Of a stretch of DNA of 64,000 nt, positions 49,036 through 61,400 are shown one piece after another. Every line of letters begins with the position of its first letter. Position 1 is the stretch's first letter. The stretch is from Pyricularia pennisetigena. Lineage: Eukaryota; Ascomycota; Sordariomycetes; Magnaporthales; Pyriculariaceae. Under the pieces are notes generated by a model that worked only from the letters and a program-made list of their open reading frames with translations, ran no database searches and had not been told where the DNA came from. The stretch spans positions 1,977,534 to 2,041,533 of the forward strand of contig NW_021940919.1 of assembly GCF_004337985.1 (NCBI RefSeq). Reading direction: 5' to 3'. Made by a program: the position numbers and the translations under genes.

Positions 49036-49739
49036 CATTTTCAGGGCCTATCCCTTAAACCCAGAGCTCCACAATTGATGCATTTCGTTCGCTTCGCTCC
49101 ACTTCGTGGTTTGATTGCGGTTTTGTAATGTACCTGTCGGTCCATGCAAAAGTCGTTCTGGTTTAAGTCTAAGGATAATTTGTCGAGTTTCGCCGTTTAT
49201 TGCGGTATTTTCGGGACTGTGGCGACGAACACTCCGTTATTAAAAAATAAATAGAAATCGTAAGAATAAACGGTTTGCACGATAAATATAGCATTTTATA
49301 GGATTATTGACAGGATTTAGTTTTTATTTCTATATAAGTAATAAGACAAACCCGCTAGCCCCCGCCCTTAGTCCGTTTAAAGCGGGGATTATTTTTTAAT
49401 ATTTTTCCATTTTTTGGATTTTGTTGATATTATTTCTAATTTCTCACCAAATTTTAAAATTTTTGCAGGTGGAGGATAATATACGTATAAAAAACGACTC
49501 ACCTCATTTTGGTTTACGTAAAGTCGGGTAGCCCCTGATGGCCACCCCCCCTGTTGGCCACCCGAAAATAATAACACTTTTATTTTTATCCTCCAACTTC
49601 TATTATAAATATCTCGACGAATTTTTCACTTTTGGATTTACTTTTTTCTTTCTTTTGATTTTCTAATTTCCAACAAAGCAATATACCATAAAGCAGCTTA
49701 TTTCCGCCATTAAAAACGTTAATAATGGCGAGTTAATTG

Positions 49740-52700
49740 CAAAAACCTCCCGAAAATGGGGTATACCTAAAAATACATTTCGTCCCCGTTTTTAAGGTTC
49801 TTAACCTTATAAACAAACACAAAACCCTTTTTAAAAGTTTTTTACTAAATAGGAAAAACATTTAACTAATTGCGTATTTACCCAAACAATTTGAGGGTTT
49901 CCACCAACGCACTAAAGACTAGGCTTTTTTGCAAAATGAATTTTTCAGGCCGCCGGTAAAATACAAAACCTTGGAAAACGTTGGGCAACCCGTTTTTTGG
50001 TTCGTTATCCAATCCTTAAAACCTAAAAACCCCGTGGAATGAAAAACGGCCCGGTTAATGGGGTTATTACGGAAATAATTAAATTTTCATAATTTTATAT
50101 TATTATCCCCGTTACTAACGATATTAAACCGGAAATTCGGTGGAATATGGAGAAAACCGGTATAATAGAAGGTAAAGGATTTAACGGCCTAATATCAGGT
50201 TTTAACGGAATCCGGCCGTTACAGCGAAAAAAAGCCCGGAACGCGGGGTTGGACGATTATAATTGAATATATATTGGCTACGGGTATTACCCTCCCTCCC
50301 CTCGTTATATTTAAGGGAAAAAATGCATAATAATAATATTTCCAAGGGATTTAAACCTTTTTAATACCTGGGAATTTTATGTAACCGAAAACGGGTGGAC
50401 AAATAATAAACCGGTTATCGAATGGTTTAAAAAGGTGTTTACTCTATATATTTAACCTAATACCCCTAAAAAGCGGTTATTAGCTTTCGACGGCCATGGA
50501 TTACATATAACGGACGAATTTATATTTTTTTATTTGCAAAATAATATTTAATTTATATATTTCCCCCTTTATTCGTTATACGTAGTCCAACCATTGGATT
50601 TATCGGTTTTCAGGCCGTTTAAAAAGGCTTATCGACGTTAATTTGGATTTATTAACCAATGTTACTGCTTAACAATTGTTGAAAAACGAAAATTCTTGTT
50701 TTGCTATAATATAGCCAAATCGAAAACATTCACAGCAAAAAATATTTAATTTGGGTGGCGTATAACGGGTTTATGGCCTGGAATTGAATTTAACTATTTT
50801 AAGCCTTTTTCTGTTAAAGAATAGCAGCGCTAACGTTATTAAAAATAAAAATAACGGTTTATAAAGGGATAAAACACCGGAAAACCCAACCCAAAAATTA
50901 ACGACCCGTTTTTACTTATTTGGAATACCTTTAAAACGACCCCAAATATTCGACTTTAGTTGCAAAAACTTTCCTAGTCGAATAAAACCAACGTTATTTT
51001 ACGTTTTTGATTTGCAGAAGTCCCAAAAAGTTAGTCTCAGGGCTCATCCCTGAAGCCCAGAGCTCCACAATTGAGCGTGGCTCAATTGCGGTTTTGCAAT
51101 GTACCTGTGGGTCCATCCAAAAAACGCTCTGGTTTAGGTTTGAGGACAATTTGTCGATTTTCGCCGTTCATGGCGGTATTTTTGGCCTTTTTGCGACCGA
51201 CACTCCCTTATTATTCCACAACCACGCAAAATATCGAAAAAAGAAAATATCGTTGAAGATAGGAATTGTTAGGCCTTTTTCATAAATCCAAAACTTTTTG
51301 CACCCGGTACGCCAATTAAAAGTTGGATATAGCCCGCCCTTAATCCGTTTATGGCGGTATTGTTTTTTCGATTTTTTTTTCGATTTTCGATTTTTTTTAA
51401 TATTATTTTTAATTTTTGACCAAATTTTATACTTTTTGCACGTGGAGGGTCGTATATATGTATATATCGTTATACTAAATTTTGGTGCATATATTAGATT
51501 ATATAAGCAGTTAAATAGGCGGATAGGCAAAGTATATACTTTTTTGTATATAATTTACAATCGAAACTCGTTTATATTTTTACCAATTTTAACGATAATG
51601 AAACCAAAACTTCAGGGATTCGATGACGTATATAAACAAACGTCCAAGTCCAATCGTATTTACAATATCGGCTTTAAAAGCTGTTTAATAAAAACAAATG
51701 GTAAATGTGTATTTTATAAATCTTTTTGCTTTATTTAATTAATTTTATATTATTTTTGTTTTGCAGCAGAATTTTGTGGTTTTTGCACGTGGGGGGTGGC
51801 ATATATATACTTAATATAATATCACATTTTCGTACGTATACCTAGTTATATAAGCCCTTCAATATGCGGATAGGTAAAGTATATCCAATTTTATATATAT
51901 TTTACCATCGAAATGCTTTTACATTTATACCAATTTTAACATTAATAAAACCAAAATTTGTAAAAGTGGATTATATATATAAATAAACGTTAACGTAAAA
52001 CCCGATTTGCAATACCGGCCCTTCTTATGTTTTTATATAAAAAAATGCTAAATTTGTGTTTTTTTTGTATTTTTTGCTTTATTTTATTGAATAAAATTTA
52101 TAAAAAAAGAACTTAAATAGAATTTTCTAGCTAATTGATTAAAGAATATATAAAGTGAAAATATTTTCATTTTACCAATATTTGCGTAAATTATTTAATT
52201 TCTTAACAAATTGTTAATTTATATAAAAATATTAATAAAACTTTTGTTTCAATCGATAATTGCATGCATTTTGCAGTATTAGGTTTACTAAGGTATAAAG
52301 GTTGTAAACTAAATTAAAATAATTATTGCATACCATTATTCAAAACAAAAATTAAATATAATTAAAAATTACAGATTTTATTTAATATTTTAATATATTT
52401 CCAAATACAGTAGCTATAAAGACGCGGCCGGCATGCAAATACTTAGCAAACTCCAATAAATTTAACGCAAATTACTATATATTTTTATAATTTTTATTTA
52501 TTTTTTTATACGAATATTTAATTGCATACTATGGGTACACTATTTTCTTTTACCATTATAATGCGAATATATTGCATTTACCCGCTACAAACGGCAGAAT
52601 ACCACAAATTATCTTTATATTAATAAAATAATTATAAGCGATATCGTAATATTAAATATATTATTAAAAATACTGTTATTAACGGCGAAATGCGACAAAT

Positions 52701-53010
52701 TATCGTTGGTGGTACCGCCATGAACGGCGAAATGCGACAAGATGTCCTCAGACTAGAACGAGCGCGATCTTTTCGGCCAATGTAATTGGTCGAAAAGCCA
52801 TGTGGCTGAAAGGTACATGGAGCGATCGGTCCCCACTGCGAAGCAGGGGGGTCTAGTCTGAGCACTGAGACTACCAAAAAGTATCGAAACTAAAAATATA
52901 TTTTTGGGTAACGCGCAACAAAAAATCAATTTATTGGAAGCACAAATGGAAGTAACACGGCCGGCGAAAAAGAAAGTAATTCCGGTTCCAAGCGAGCTTT
53001 TGGTAAGTAA
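49740..53010 (+). pseudogene. Fot1/pogo-like DDE transposase pseudogene
   Basis: RIP-damaged frame of the DDE_1 family. After an N-terminal helix-turn-helix region (about 49700-50000), the catalytic core shows NMEKTGIIEGKG (first Asp region, D-to-N/E context), the TENGWTNNKPVIEWFKKVF segment, LLAFDGHGLHIT (second Asp, intact, near 50490) and VVQPLDLSVFRPFKKAYRR (near 50585). After the insertion the C-terminus continues at 52883 with a coiled, basic tail (QINLLEAQMEV, PAKKKV) and ends near 53010. Frequent TAA/TAG codons make it inactive. Confidence 0.85.
51032..52873 (-). mobile_element. Short non-autonomous TAGTCTCAG element, 1.84 kb (N6), intact ends
   Basis: It begins TAGTCTCAGGGCTCA and ends TGAGCACTGAGACTA, with a perfect 9-bp target duplication CCAAAAAGT (51023-51031 and 52874-52882) inside the Fot1-like transposase gene. 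The sequence is a close copy of 22912-24776, including the internal direct duplication (TTTTTGCACGTGG near 51436 and 51782). With copy B it fixes the family's duplication length at nine. Confidence 0.93.
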
Positions 53011-54093
53011 ATAGAATACTACTGGATTGCAGGAAGATAATATAAAAAATCGGAAACTTTTAACTGATAAAAAAAGGATAATAAACCGGAATAGCCTGAA
53101 ACCGATTACATTTTTGTTCGTTAATCGTTTTATATTTAAACTAATTTATTAAAATAGGTATTTAGTCGTGAGATTTTTAGGTGTGGCCAACAGGGGGGGT
53201 GGCCATTAGGTGATACCCGAAGTTATATAATTTTAGATATTATTTACAATCGAAACGCCTTTATATTTTTATTAGTTTTAACGATAATAAACCTAAGATT
53301 TCGGGGATTGGATCGTATATAAATATAACCGTCCGCGCGAAGCCAGACCTATATTATTTGCTTTTGTTATTTTCTTATATAAATGAATGCTAAGTTTATA
53401 TTATTGTTTTACTTTGTCCTTTGTGTACTTGAGCAAAATCTGGAAAAAGAGAGTTGAATAATATTTAAATAGGATATGATAAAAGCATGGGTTTACTGAG
53501 GCTTTTATTGAATTTTACCAATAATTGGCCAAATAATTTGGTTTTCCAACAAGTTATTAATTAATATACAAATATTTATAAAATATTCATTTTAAAAGCT
53601 TATTGGGTGCACTCTGCTCCGTTAGACTGGCAAATACTCTTGTTGTGAAATATATTAGCTCTTTAATAATATTCACCTTTATTCAAAATGATAATTAAAT
53701 GTAATTGAAAATTGCAAATTGTGTTTAATATTTAAATATTAGATTAATTAAGAGAGGTATAATGGCACTTTTCCCGTTCAAAAGGTAACCAAAATTCAAC
53801 TCTATAACGCAGGTTACCTCCTATTTCTACGATTCTCATCTATTTTTGTAAATAAATATTCAATTATGCACAGTGGTTATACTGTTATTCTTTGCGTATA
53901 CCATCTATGCATAATGCGAATACAGTGCATATACCCGCCATAAACGTCGAAATGCGACAAGTTGTCCTTAACTTAAAACGAGCGCGATTTTTTCGGCCAA
54001 TGTAATTGGTCCAAAAACCATGTGGCTAAAAGGTATATGGAGCGTTCGGTCCCCATTGGGAAGTACGGGGTCCTAGTCTAAGCATTAAAACTA

Positions 54094-54375
54094 GGGTTTT
54101 ACCCAAAATAGCCGTCCCAAGTTAACACACACTGGGATATAAAGCATAATATAAAATCTTATAAAGCGTGGTGAAGTTAAATTAGATAATAATATTATAC
54201 CTGTTAGTTTAGATTAAAACTGCGAATAAATTATACTCTTTAATAAAATATCACCCTGAACCCCTATCACTATATATATATGCCTTCCTTGGAGATCCAA
54301 CGTTCTCTTTTCTCTTCTTTCAAATATTGCTAACGACTTACCTTTTATTGACCTCTATTTGACAGATATTGAAAA
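54094..54375 (+). promoter_or_regulatory. Upstream region of the M35 peptidase gene
   Basis: Little-mutated sequence between the N5 end and the predicted ATG. It contains a TATA-like run (CTATATATATATG, 54269-54281) and a CT-rich tract (TTCTCTTTTCTCTTCTTTC, about 54302-54320), a common arrangement before fungal start sites. Confidence 0.5.
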
Positions 54376-55373
54376 ATGGCTTTGGTTGCTATAAGGGGGG
54401 CTTCCTCTTTATTACCTACCTTCTTTTTCAAAGAAGTTCTTGCGTATAACGGAATATATATAAACGACCCGGATAATAGCCCTAAAACCCGCCGGGGTAA
54501 ACAAAAGGTAAACTTATTCCACCTTCAAGCGATAAAATCACAATACTTATAATAATATTATAGAGCGTTATTATACAAAGGTCCCACTTGGGCAAACGTG
54601 CCGCTATTAGCCAATGTAAAAGTTGGCAAGAAGACCATGTAAAAGCGGCTTTGGAATCGTAAGAATCTACTTATTAATAATAGCAGCTATTTGGTTTACA
54701 ACGTTAAAGCAGTTTCTCTTTAACAGATGCAGTAAGCTCAGTGCAGCTGCTTACCATTCAGCCGTAAGCAACGAAGAAAAAATGCGGGAATATTTTAAAA
54801 CTTTCGATTTAGATGATATTAAAATCGTACAAAGGGTTTATAACGAGATATATAAGGCATGCAGCTCCACAGAGGACAAAACGATAACCGTGTCCTGCTA
54901 CGATGAAGACAGCTCTTGTTTGGCAAGCGAGCGACTAGAGAAGAATAATCCATTTAAATCAACTGCTAACTGGGTGGCCTACACTAACAAACCGGCGCAG
55001 AGAATAATTGTGTGCCCTGCCTTTTTTGATCGATATACATCTGGTTATAAGCGGTGGGCCGGATACCAAGGTCTCGTGTTAATACATGAACTTACACATT
55101 TACCTAATAGTAAAAGACTTCCAATGATCCACTTTCGAAGTTTCCCTTGCTATAGGGTAAATAACTAATTATCAAGTGTATAGTTAGAGGTACCGACGAT
55201 TGGGGCGCTTATGAGTATGATGGCGTAAAAGAGTAAGTTTATTCAGTTGCGCATACAATTATTTGCAGCCTAAATTTACCATTTGTTTCCATTATAGGCT
55301 TAGTCGTCTGCACAGTTTGTGGCATGCGGACACATATGCTTTATTTGCTCAGTGCGCTTACCACGACTGTTAA
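54376..55373 (+). CDS. M35 (deuterolysin/aspzincin)-type zinc metallopeptidase
   Basis: Predicted exons: 54376-54507, 54564-54658, 54727-55109, 55184-55232, 55298-55373 (244 residues). Introns of 56, 68, 74 and 65 nt all start GTAA and end AG. The zinc motif HELTH is at 55085-55099; the second aspzincin motif GTDDW appears only after splicing (55189-55203), followed by the typical ending LHSLWHADTYALFAQCAYHDC. An N-terminal LGKR just before AAISQC resembles a Kex2 cleavage site ahead of the mature domain. The N-terminus (MALVAIRGASSLLPTFFF) is only weakly signal-like, so the first exon is the least certain. No RIP damage: splice sites, catalytic residues and frame are intact. Secreted proteases of this family act in nutrition or host interaction. 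Confidence 0.82.
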
Positions 55374-55429
55374 ATGGATAAAGAGAAGGGCTAAGATAGA
55401 GGGTGTAGTAGGAATTCTAAAGTTTGGCA
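55374..55429 (+). other. 3' flank of the peptidase gene
   Basis: Only 56 bp separate the stop codon from the next transposon end at 55430, so the normal polyadenylation region may lie within, or have been replaced by, that element. Confidence 0.5.
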
Positions 55430-55723
55430 TAGTTTCAGCGCTTAGACAAGACCCCCCTGCTTCGCAGTGGGGACCGAAAACTCCATATACCTTTTAACCA
55501 CATGGTTTTTCGACCAATTACATTAACCGAAAAAATCGCGCTAGTTTTATTGAAAGGACAATTTGTCAATTTTCGCCGCTCATGGCGGGTAATTGTAGTA
55601 TATTCGCGTGGTAATAACCGTTAATAACAGTATAACCACTGTAAAGAACTAAATATGTAAATAAAAAAATAAATAGAATGGTAAAGATATAAGGTGACCT
55701 GCGTTGCAATATTTGAATTTCTT
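55430..55723 (+). mobile_element. Type-2 half of a short TAGTCTCAG element (N7)
   Basis: Begins TAGTTTCAGCGCTTAGAC with the CCCCCTGCTTCGCAGTGGGG hairpin. It continues like N4 until cut by element N8 at 55724. No other end is visible. Confidence 0.75.
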
Positions 55724-57010
55724 TAGTCTCAGTGCTCATCCTAGAACGAACGCTCCGCAGTTGATCCACTTCGTGGCTCAATTGCGGCGTTGGTTATACC
55801 TGTGGGTCACGTCCACCCAACGATCGCGCTCGTTCGAGTCTAAGGACAATTTTCGTCAATTCGGCGACCAACACTTTATTATAAAAAGATAAATAAAAAT
55901 CGTAAAAATAAGCGGTTTGCACGTTGAAAATAGTATTTAGTAACGGTATTGACAGCAATTTAATTCATATTCTTATATGTTGTAACGGTCGAATTGGATA
56001 CCATCTGCCGTTAATCCGCTTATGGCGGTACTATTTTTTCGTTTTTTTTTTTCAATTTTCAATTCTTTTTTCTATCATTTTCATTTTTTCACCAAATTTT
56101 AAAAGTTTTGCGCGTGGACGGTTGTATACGTATGTATACCGTATTATCTTAGCCGTTTAATAAGCGGACAGGTAGGGTATATACAGGTTTATATGTAATT
56201 TACAATCGAAACGCTTTTATGGATTTACCAGTTTTATCGATAATAAAACCAGAATTTTAGGGATTGGATCACGTATATGGATAAGCGTCGACGCAAGACA
56301 TGCTTCGTAATATCGGCTTATATAATCTTTTTATAAAAAGAAATGGTAAAATTGTAATGTTTTTATATTTTTTATTTTATTTAATAAAATTAAATTGAAT
56401 AAAAAAACGTCAAATGATATTTATATACCATAAATTAATATGGCTGCGATGTTAAAACCGTTTTTACTTTTATATATAATTGGGCGAATTATTAAGCTTC
56501 TTAATAAATTCTTAATAAAAATAAAAGCATTAATAAAATACTCATTGTGAACGATAATTACATGCACCTTCCACCGCCACGCTAAATTAACAGCCCTTTT
56601 TCAAACAATCGATTTATTTTGATTAAATATTATTATTTCGAATAATAAATAGAATGTAATATTATATATAAAAAATGAGAAAGTTTATTGATTGTTTACA
56701 CATTTATAGAAATAGAAGCGCTTTACTAAAAGTTTCCTATTGAAAATAGTAAAAAAATTATATATTCAATGCAGGTTACCCTATATTTTTAGGATTTATA
56801 TTAAATTTCTTATTCGAATATTTAATGGTATAATGTGGTTACACTGTCTCTTTTGCTGTTATAGTGCGAATATAGTACAAATACTCGCCATGAGGGGCGA
56901 AAATCAACAAGTTGTCCTTAGACTAGAACGAGCGTGGTCTTTTCGGCCAATGCAATTAATCGAAAAGCTATGTGGCTAAAAGGTATATGGAGCGTTTGGA
57001 CCCCGCAGGG
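55724..57010 (-). mobile_element. Short TAGTCTCAG element (N8), right end truncated
   Basis: Begins TAGTCTCAGTGCTCATCC with a variant type-1 module (CGCTCCGCAGTTGATCC...). The interior matches the other derivatives (CACC/GCGTGG region near 56110). The type-2 module at 56880-57004 breaks off within the GGACCCCGC part, and Copia-II LTR sequence follows. Confidence 0.72.
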
Positions 57011-57160
57011 TATAAGGAGGTTAGTGGATAAAATAAGCTGAATCTTAAACGCGGGGAAAAGTGGATCACGTATAAGGCTAATGGAACGTTAAAATGGCAA
57101 ATAACCGTCTGCTAACGGGTATTAGAAATGGTATATTATTATTGCATAATCGATTCGTTA
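57011..57160 (-). repeat. Copia-II LTR fragment 1
   Basis: Matches the first ~150 bp of the Copia-II LTR (TATAAGGAGGTTAGTGG..., then AACGCGGGGAAAAGTGGATC). It is interrupted by a second LTR copy starting at 57161. Confidence 0.88.
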
Positions 57161-57493
57161 TGTGAGGAGGTTACGAGATAGAATAAGCTTAATCTCAAAC
57201 GCGGGGAAAAGTGGATCACGTATAAGGCTAATAGAACGTTAAAATGGCAGATAACCGTCTGCTAGCGGGTAATAAAAATCATATGTTATTGTTGCACAAT
57301 CGATTAGTTAAATCGTTAAGTCGATGAAGGTTATGGAAAATAGTAAGGGTGATAAATCTAAGGTTAAATTGTAAATTACGTGTTCAAATCCGTAGGTGCA
57401 AATCTTCGATCCGGATATCCGGAATGCGGGGTTACGCTATATGATTTGGCCTTATTTATGTGATTAACCTGCCGACTTATTAAGCTTAACGGC
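57161..57493 (-). repeat. Copia-II LTR fragment 2
   Basis: Starts TGTGAGGAGGTTACGAGAT and runs about 330 bp along the LTR until cut by copy C after CTTAACGGC. The empty GGGGAAAAG site is again present (57200-57210). Confidence 0.9.
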
Positions 57494-58432
57494 TAATCTC
57501 AGGGCTTATCCCTGAAGCCCAAAGCTCTACAATTGATTTACTCCGTTCGCTTCGCTCCATTTCGTAACTTAATTGCGGTTTTGCAATGTACCTGTGGGTT
57601 TATCCAAAAAACGTTTTAGTTTAGGTTTGACGACAATTTGTCGATTTTCGCCGTTTATAGCGGTATTTTTGGCATTTTTGCGACCGATACTCCTTTATTA
57701 TTCCACAACCACGCAAAATATTGAAAAAAAAACATCGTTAAAAATAGGAATTGGTGAACCATTTTTATAAATCCAAAATCTTTTACACCCGGTACGCTAA
57801 TTAAAAATTAGATATAACCCGCCTTTTATCCGTTTATGGCGGTACTCCTATTATTAACCCATAAATACTATCGGTACCCATTTCGCATTTTAATAATAAC
57901 GGTTATAATCCGTTGAAATATATATATGGAAAATCGCAAAAACGAAAGGAATTTTTATATATAAATTTTAATCCAAATAACGTAAAACCATTCATTTTAC
58001 AATCCGTATAAAGTAAATCCCATTTAACATATTATACTTACGTTTATAAATACCATTAATACGCATTTCCCATTTTACCAATAACGATTATAATCCGGTA
58101 AATTTTATATAAAAAAACGCAAAAACGAAAGGAATTTTTACATATAAATTTTAATGTAAATAACGCAAAACCACTAACCTTATAATCCGTATAAAGTATA
58201 TAATATATAATGCGTTATACATCCACCCATTAAAAAAGACCATTATTTCTGCAAATATTTGTATATTCTTACTAAATTACGTATATATAATGTCCGGAAA
58301 TACGCCTATATATACCTCGTTTTCCCACTAAATCGACGCAACTTTTCGCGGTTCCAATCCCGCACACGCGGGGGTAAATACCTCCTCCGACGTATGTATT
58401 TTCCCAGAATTATAGGCCAAAATCAAAGCTTT
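57494..58432 (-). mobile_element. Giant TAGTCTCAG-family transposon, copy C (RecQ-side end only)
   Basis: Begins TAATCTCAGGGCTTATCC and follows the RecQ-side end of copy B (inverse of 38510-39449), including the two near-duplicate AT-rich segments with AAAACGAAAGGAATTTT and the start of the RecQ gene. Homology stops at about 58432 where the macro-tandem repeat begins. The candidate target duplication is CTTAACGGC (57485-57493); the partner lies outside the window. Confidence 0.88.
58290..58432 (+). pseudogene. RecQ-type helicase gene, 5' fragment in copy C
   Basis: An ATG at 58290 opens a frame beginning MSGNTPIYTSFSH and continuing with PNPAHA-like and SSDVCIFPEL segments that align with the N-terminus in copy B. 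About 47 codons remain before the junction with the macro-repeat. Unlike B, the start codon is preserved, which identifies the gene's true start. Confidence 0.7.
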
Positions 58433-61400
58433 GTATTCTATATACGGGGACTTACATATGTAAGTTAACGTGTTTTGTTTTGCCGCACATCCCCAAATCT
58501 AACCCAGTGTGGCTAATGTGGTTAACCCATTTGGATTTATATTTTAAATAAATGATTTACATCCCATCCAATTTGGATTTACATATTAACGGGTGGATTT
58601 ACATCCCATCCCATATAAATTTACATTTTAGCGGGTGGATTTACATTTTTTCCCATATGGATTTATAAATTAACGGGTGGATATATATCCTTTTTTATAT
58701 ATATTTAAATATTAACCGGTGGATTTGCCCCCTTTTTATTTACCGCACCTTCCCAACCCACGCCATTAACCAACCGACGTTACCGTATATCCATATACCG
58801 TACCGTTACCCAATTTTACGAACGTTTAAACGGTTATAAGATTGGATTAACATTATACGCACCATATTATAAATAGTTTCCAATCCCACCCATTTTATTA
58901 ATATACCGTATACCCGACGAAATTGCAATACCTCCACCCGCCTTGCGTTTATTTAACGTTATAAATATCGCGACGTTTACAACGTTAATTAAATATTACA
59001 AATATTGCAACATATATTATATTCGATACCGTCCTAATTATTAATATAACGGCGCATTTAACCGTTGGATTTACATATATTTTTAAAAAACGATATCCCC
59101 ATTATCGCCTATTACGTAATTATATTATATACGAACCAAAATTTTAACTTATACGTATACCGTAAAATACCGTAATATGTCGACCACCGCGGTTTTTATA
59201 AAGTTAAACAAATAATACGTTAATAATTAAACGATTTACATATAGGTTTCAATTTTTTATAATTTAATATATTTTTTTTATTTTTTATATATTGCTATAT
59301 ATATATTAGTTGCCTACAAACTTTTACACGATTATAATTAACCCAGGAAACCAAAGGTATAGCAGGCGTTATTTTCAATTCCCAGGCTATACCGTTTAAG
59401 ATTTATTTTCGTTACCCTTGTATTCTATGTACGGTGACTTACATATGTAAGTTAACGTATTTTGTTTTGCCGCAGATCCCCAAATCTAACCCAATCTGGC
59501 TAGTGTGGTTAACCCATTTGGACTTACATCTCAGATTAATAATTTATATCCCATCCCATTTGGACTTACATGTCAGCGGGTGGATTTACATCCTATCCCA
59601 TATGGATTTACATATTAGCGGGTGGATTTACATCCCTTTTTATGTGCATTTATATATTAGCCGGTGGATTTACCTCCTTTTTATTTACCGCACCTTCCCA
59701 ACCCACGCCATTAACCAGCCGACGTTGCCGTATATCCATATACCGTACCGTTACCCAATTTTACGAACGTCCAAACGCTTATAAAATTGGACTAACATTA
59801 TACGCATTATATTATAAATAGTTTCCAACCCCACCCATTTTATAAATATACCGTATACCCGACGAAATTGCAATACCTCCACCCGCCCTACGTTTATTTA
59901 ATATTATAAATATTGCGACGTTTACAACGTTAATTAAGCATTATAAACATTGCAAAATATATTATATTCGATACCGTCCGAATTATTAATATAACGGCGC
60001 ATTTAACCGTTGGATTAATATGCATTTTTAAAAAACGATATCCCCATTATCGCCTATTACGAAATTATATTATATACGCACCAAAACTTTAACCTATACG
60101 TATGCCGTAAAATATCGTAATATGTCGACCACCGCGGCCTTTATAAGGTTAAATAAATAACACGTTAAAAATTGAACGATTTATATATAGGTTTCAACTT
60201 TTTATAATTTAATATATTTTTTTTATTTTCCATATATTGCTATACATATATTAACTACCTACAAACCCTTACACGATTACAATTAACCCAGTAAACCAAA
60301 GGTATAGCAGGCGTTATTTTCAATTCCCAAATTATACCGTTTAACATTTATTTACGTTGCCCTTTTCCAAAACACGCCGTATTTCGCGTTATCGCATTAT
60401 TGTATGTAACAGGATTTTTTTTATTGATAATCCAAAAGTCCACCGTATGTATATAGCGTATATAATTATACTTTTATAAAAATCGCCGCTTTAATAGTAA
60501 AATGTAGGTGTTATAGCAATTATATCCCCTATATTCCTAATTGCCGAACATTTTTATATATAATAAAAAATTTTAATTTATTAATAATCGCGACGTTAAT
60601 TTTATATCCCAACCGTAACCAATATAAAACCTTATATACCGCACGTATTGTGTAAATTCCCCATACCAATAAAATTATTAGGTAAATTCCCTAATATTAT
60701 AAATGTTTAAACACGAAATGCGTCCAACGTTATACAGTTTAATAGGCTATAATAAAACCATTTGTACGTAAATTAATTCCAATTTGCGGATATGGCGACA
60801 TTTCCATACTCGGTTAAACCACGTTAAACTAATACCGCCTTATATTTTATATACGGTAATTTACATATATAAATCAACGTATTTTGTTTTACCGTATATC
60901 CCCAAGTTTAACCCAATTTGGCTAATGTGGTTAACCCATTTGGATTTACATTTTAAATTAATAATTTATATCCCATCCTATTTGGATTTATATATTAACG
61001 GGTGGATTTATATCCCATCCTATATGGATTTATATATTAGCGGGTGGATTTACATGTTAGCGGGTGGATTTACATCCCATCCTATATGGATTTACATATT
61101 AGCGGGTGGATTTATATCCTTTTTTATATGCATTTACATATTAACCGGTGGATTTACCTCCTTTTTATTTACCGCATTTTCCCAACCTACGCTATTAACC
61201 AACCGACGTTACCGTATATCCACATACCGTACCGTTACCCAATTTTACAAACGTCCAAACGTTTATAAAATTGGACTAACACTATACGCACCACATTATA
61301 AATAATTTCCAACCCCACCCATTTTATAAATATACCGTACACCCGACGAAATTGCAATACCTCCACCCGCCCTACGTTTATTTAACATTATAAACATCGC

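Larger units (their letters stand above)
49521..53223 (+). mobile_element. Fot1/pogo-like (Tc1/mariner) transposon, itself interrupted
   Basis: Terminal inverted repeats of about 40 bp (GGGTA.C.CCT.ATGGCCA and onward) are flanked by TA dinucleotides (49519-49520 and 53224-53225). Removing the nested element (51032-52873 plus one 9-bp duplication) leaves 1852 bp, the usual size of Fot1-like elements. It carries one transposase gene on the plus strand. Confidence 0.9.
49036..54093 (-). mobile_element. Short TAGTCTCAG element (N5) split by a Fot1-like transposon
   Basis: Type-1 end at 49036 (decayed to CATTTTCAGGGCC) and type-2 end at 54093 (AAAACTA). Removing the Fot1-like element leaves about 1.35 kb, the same size as N4. 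Homology to the other derivatives resumes correctly across the Fot1 site (49390-49518 joins 53226 onward). The 9-bp flanks TCCATTTAT and GGGTTTTAC do not match. Confidence 0.75.

Noticed and set aside
54623..55168. 181-codon unspliced ORF as the full peptidase gene
   Set aside because: It lacks an ATG start and the GTxD motif, and reads through two introns; the spliced model restores the complete M35 domain.
59434..61305. ORFs with 14-residue Gly-Trp-Ile-Tyr repeats
   Set aside because: They are translations of the 42-bp minisatellite; length varies between units and the flanking sequence is not coding-like.
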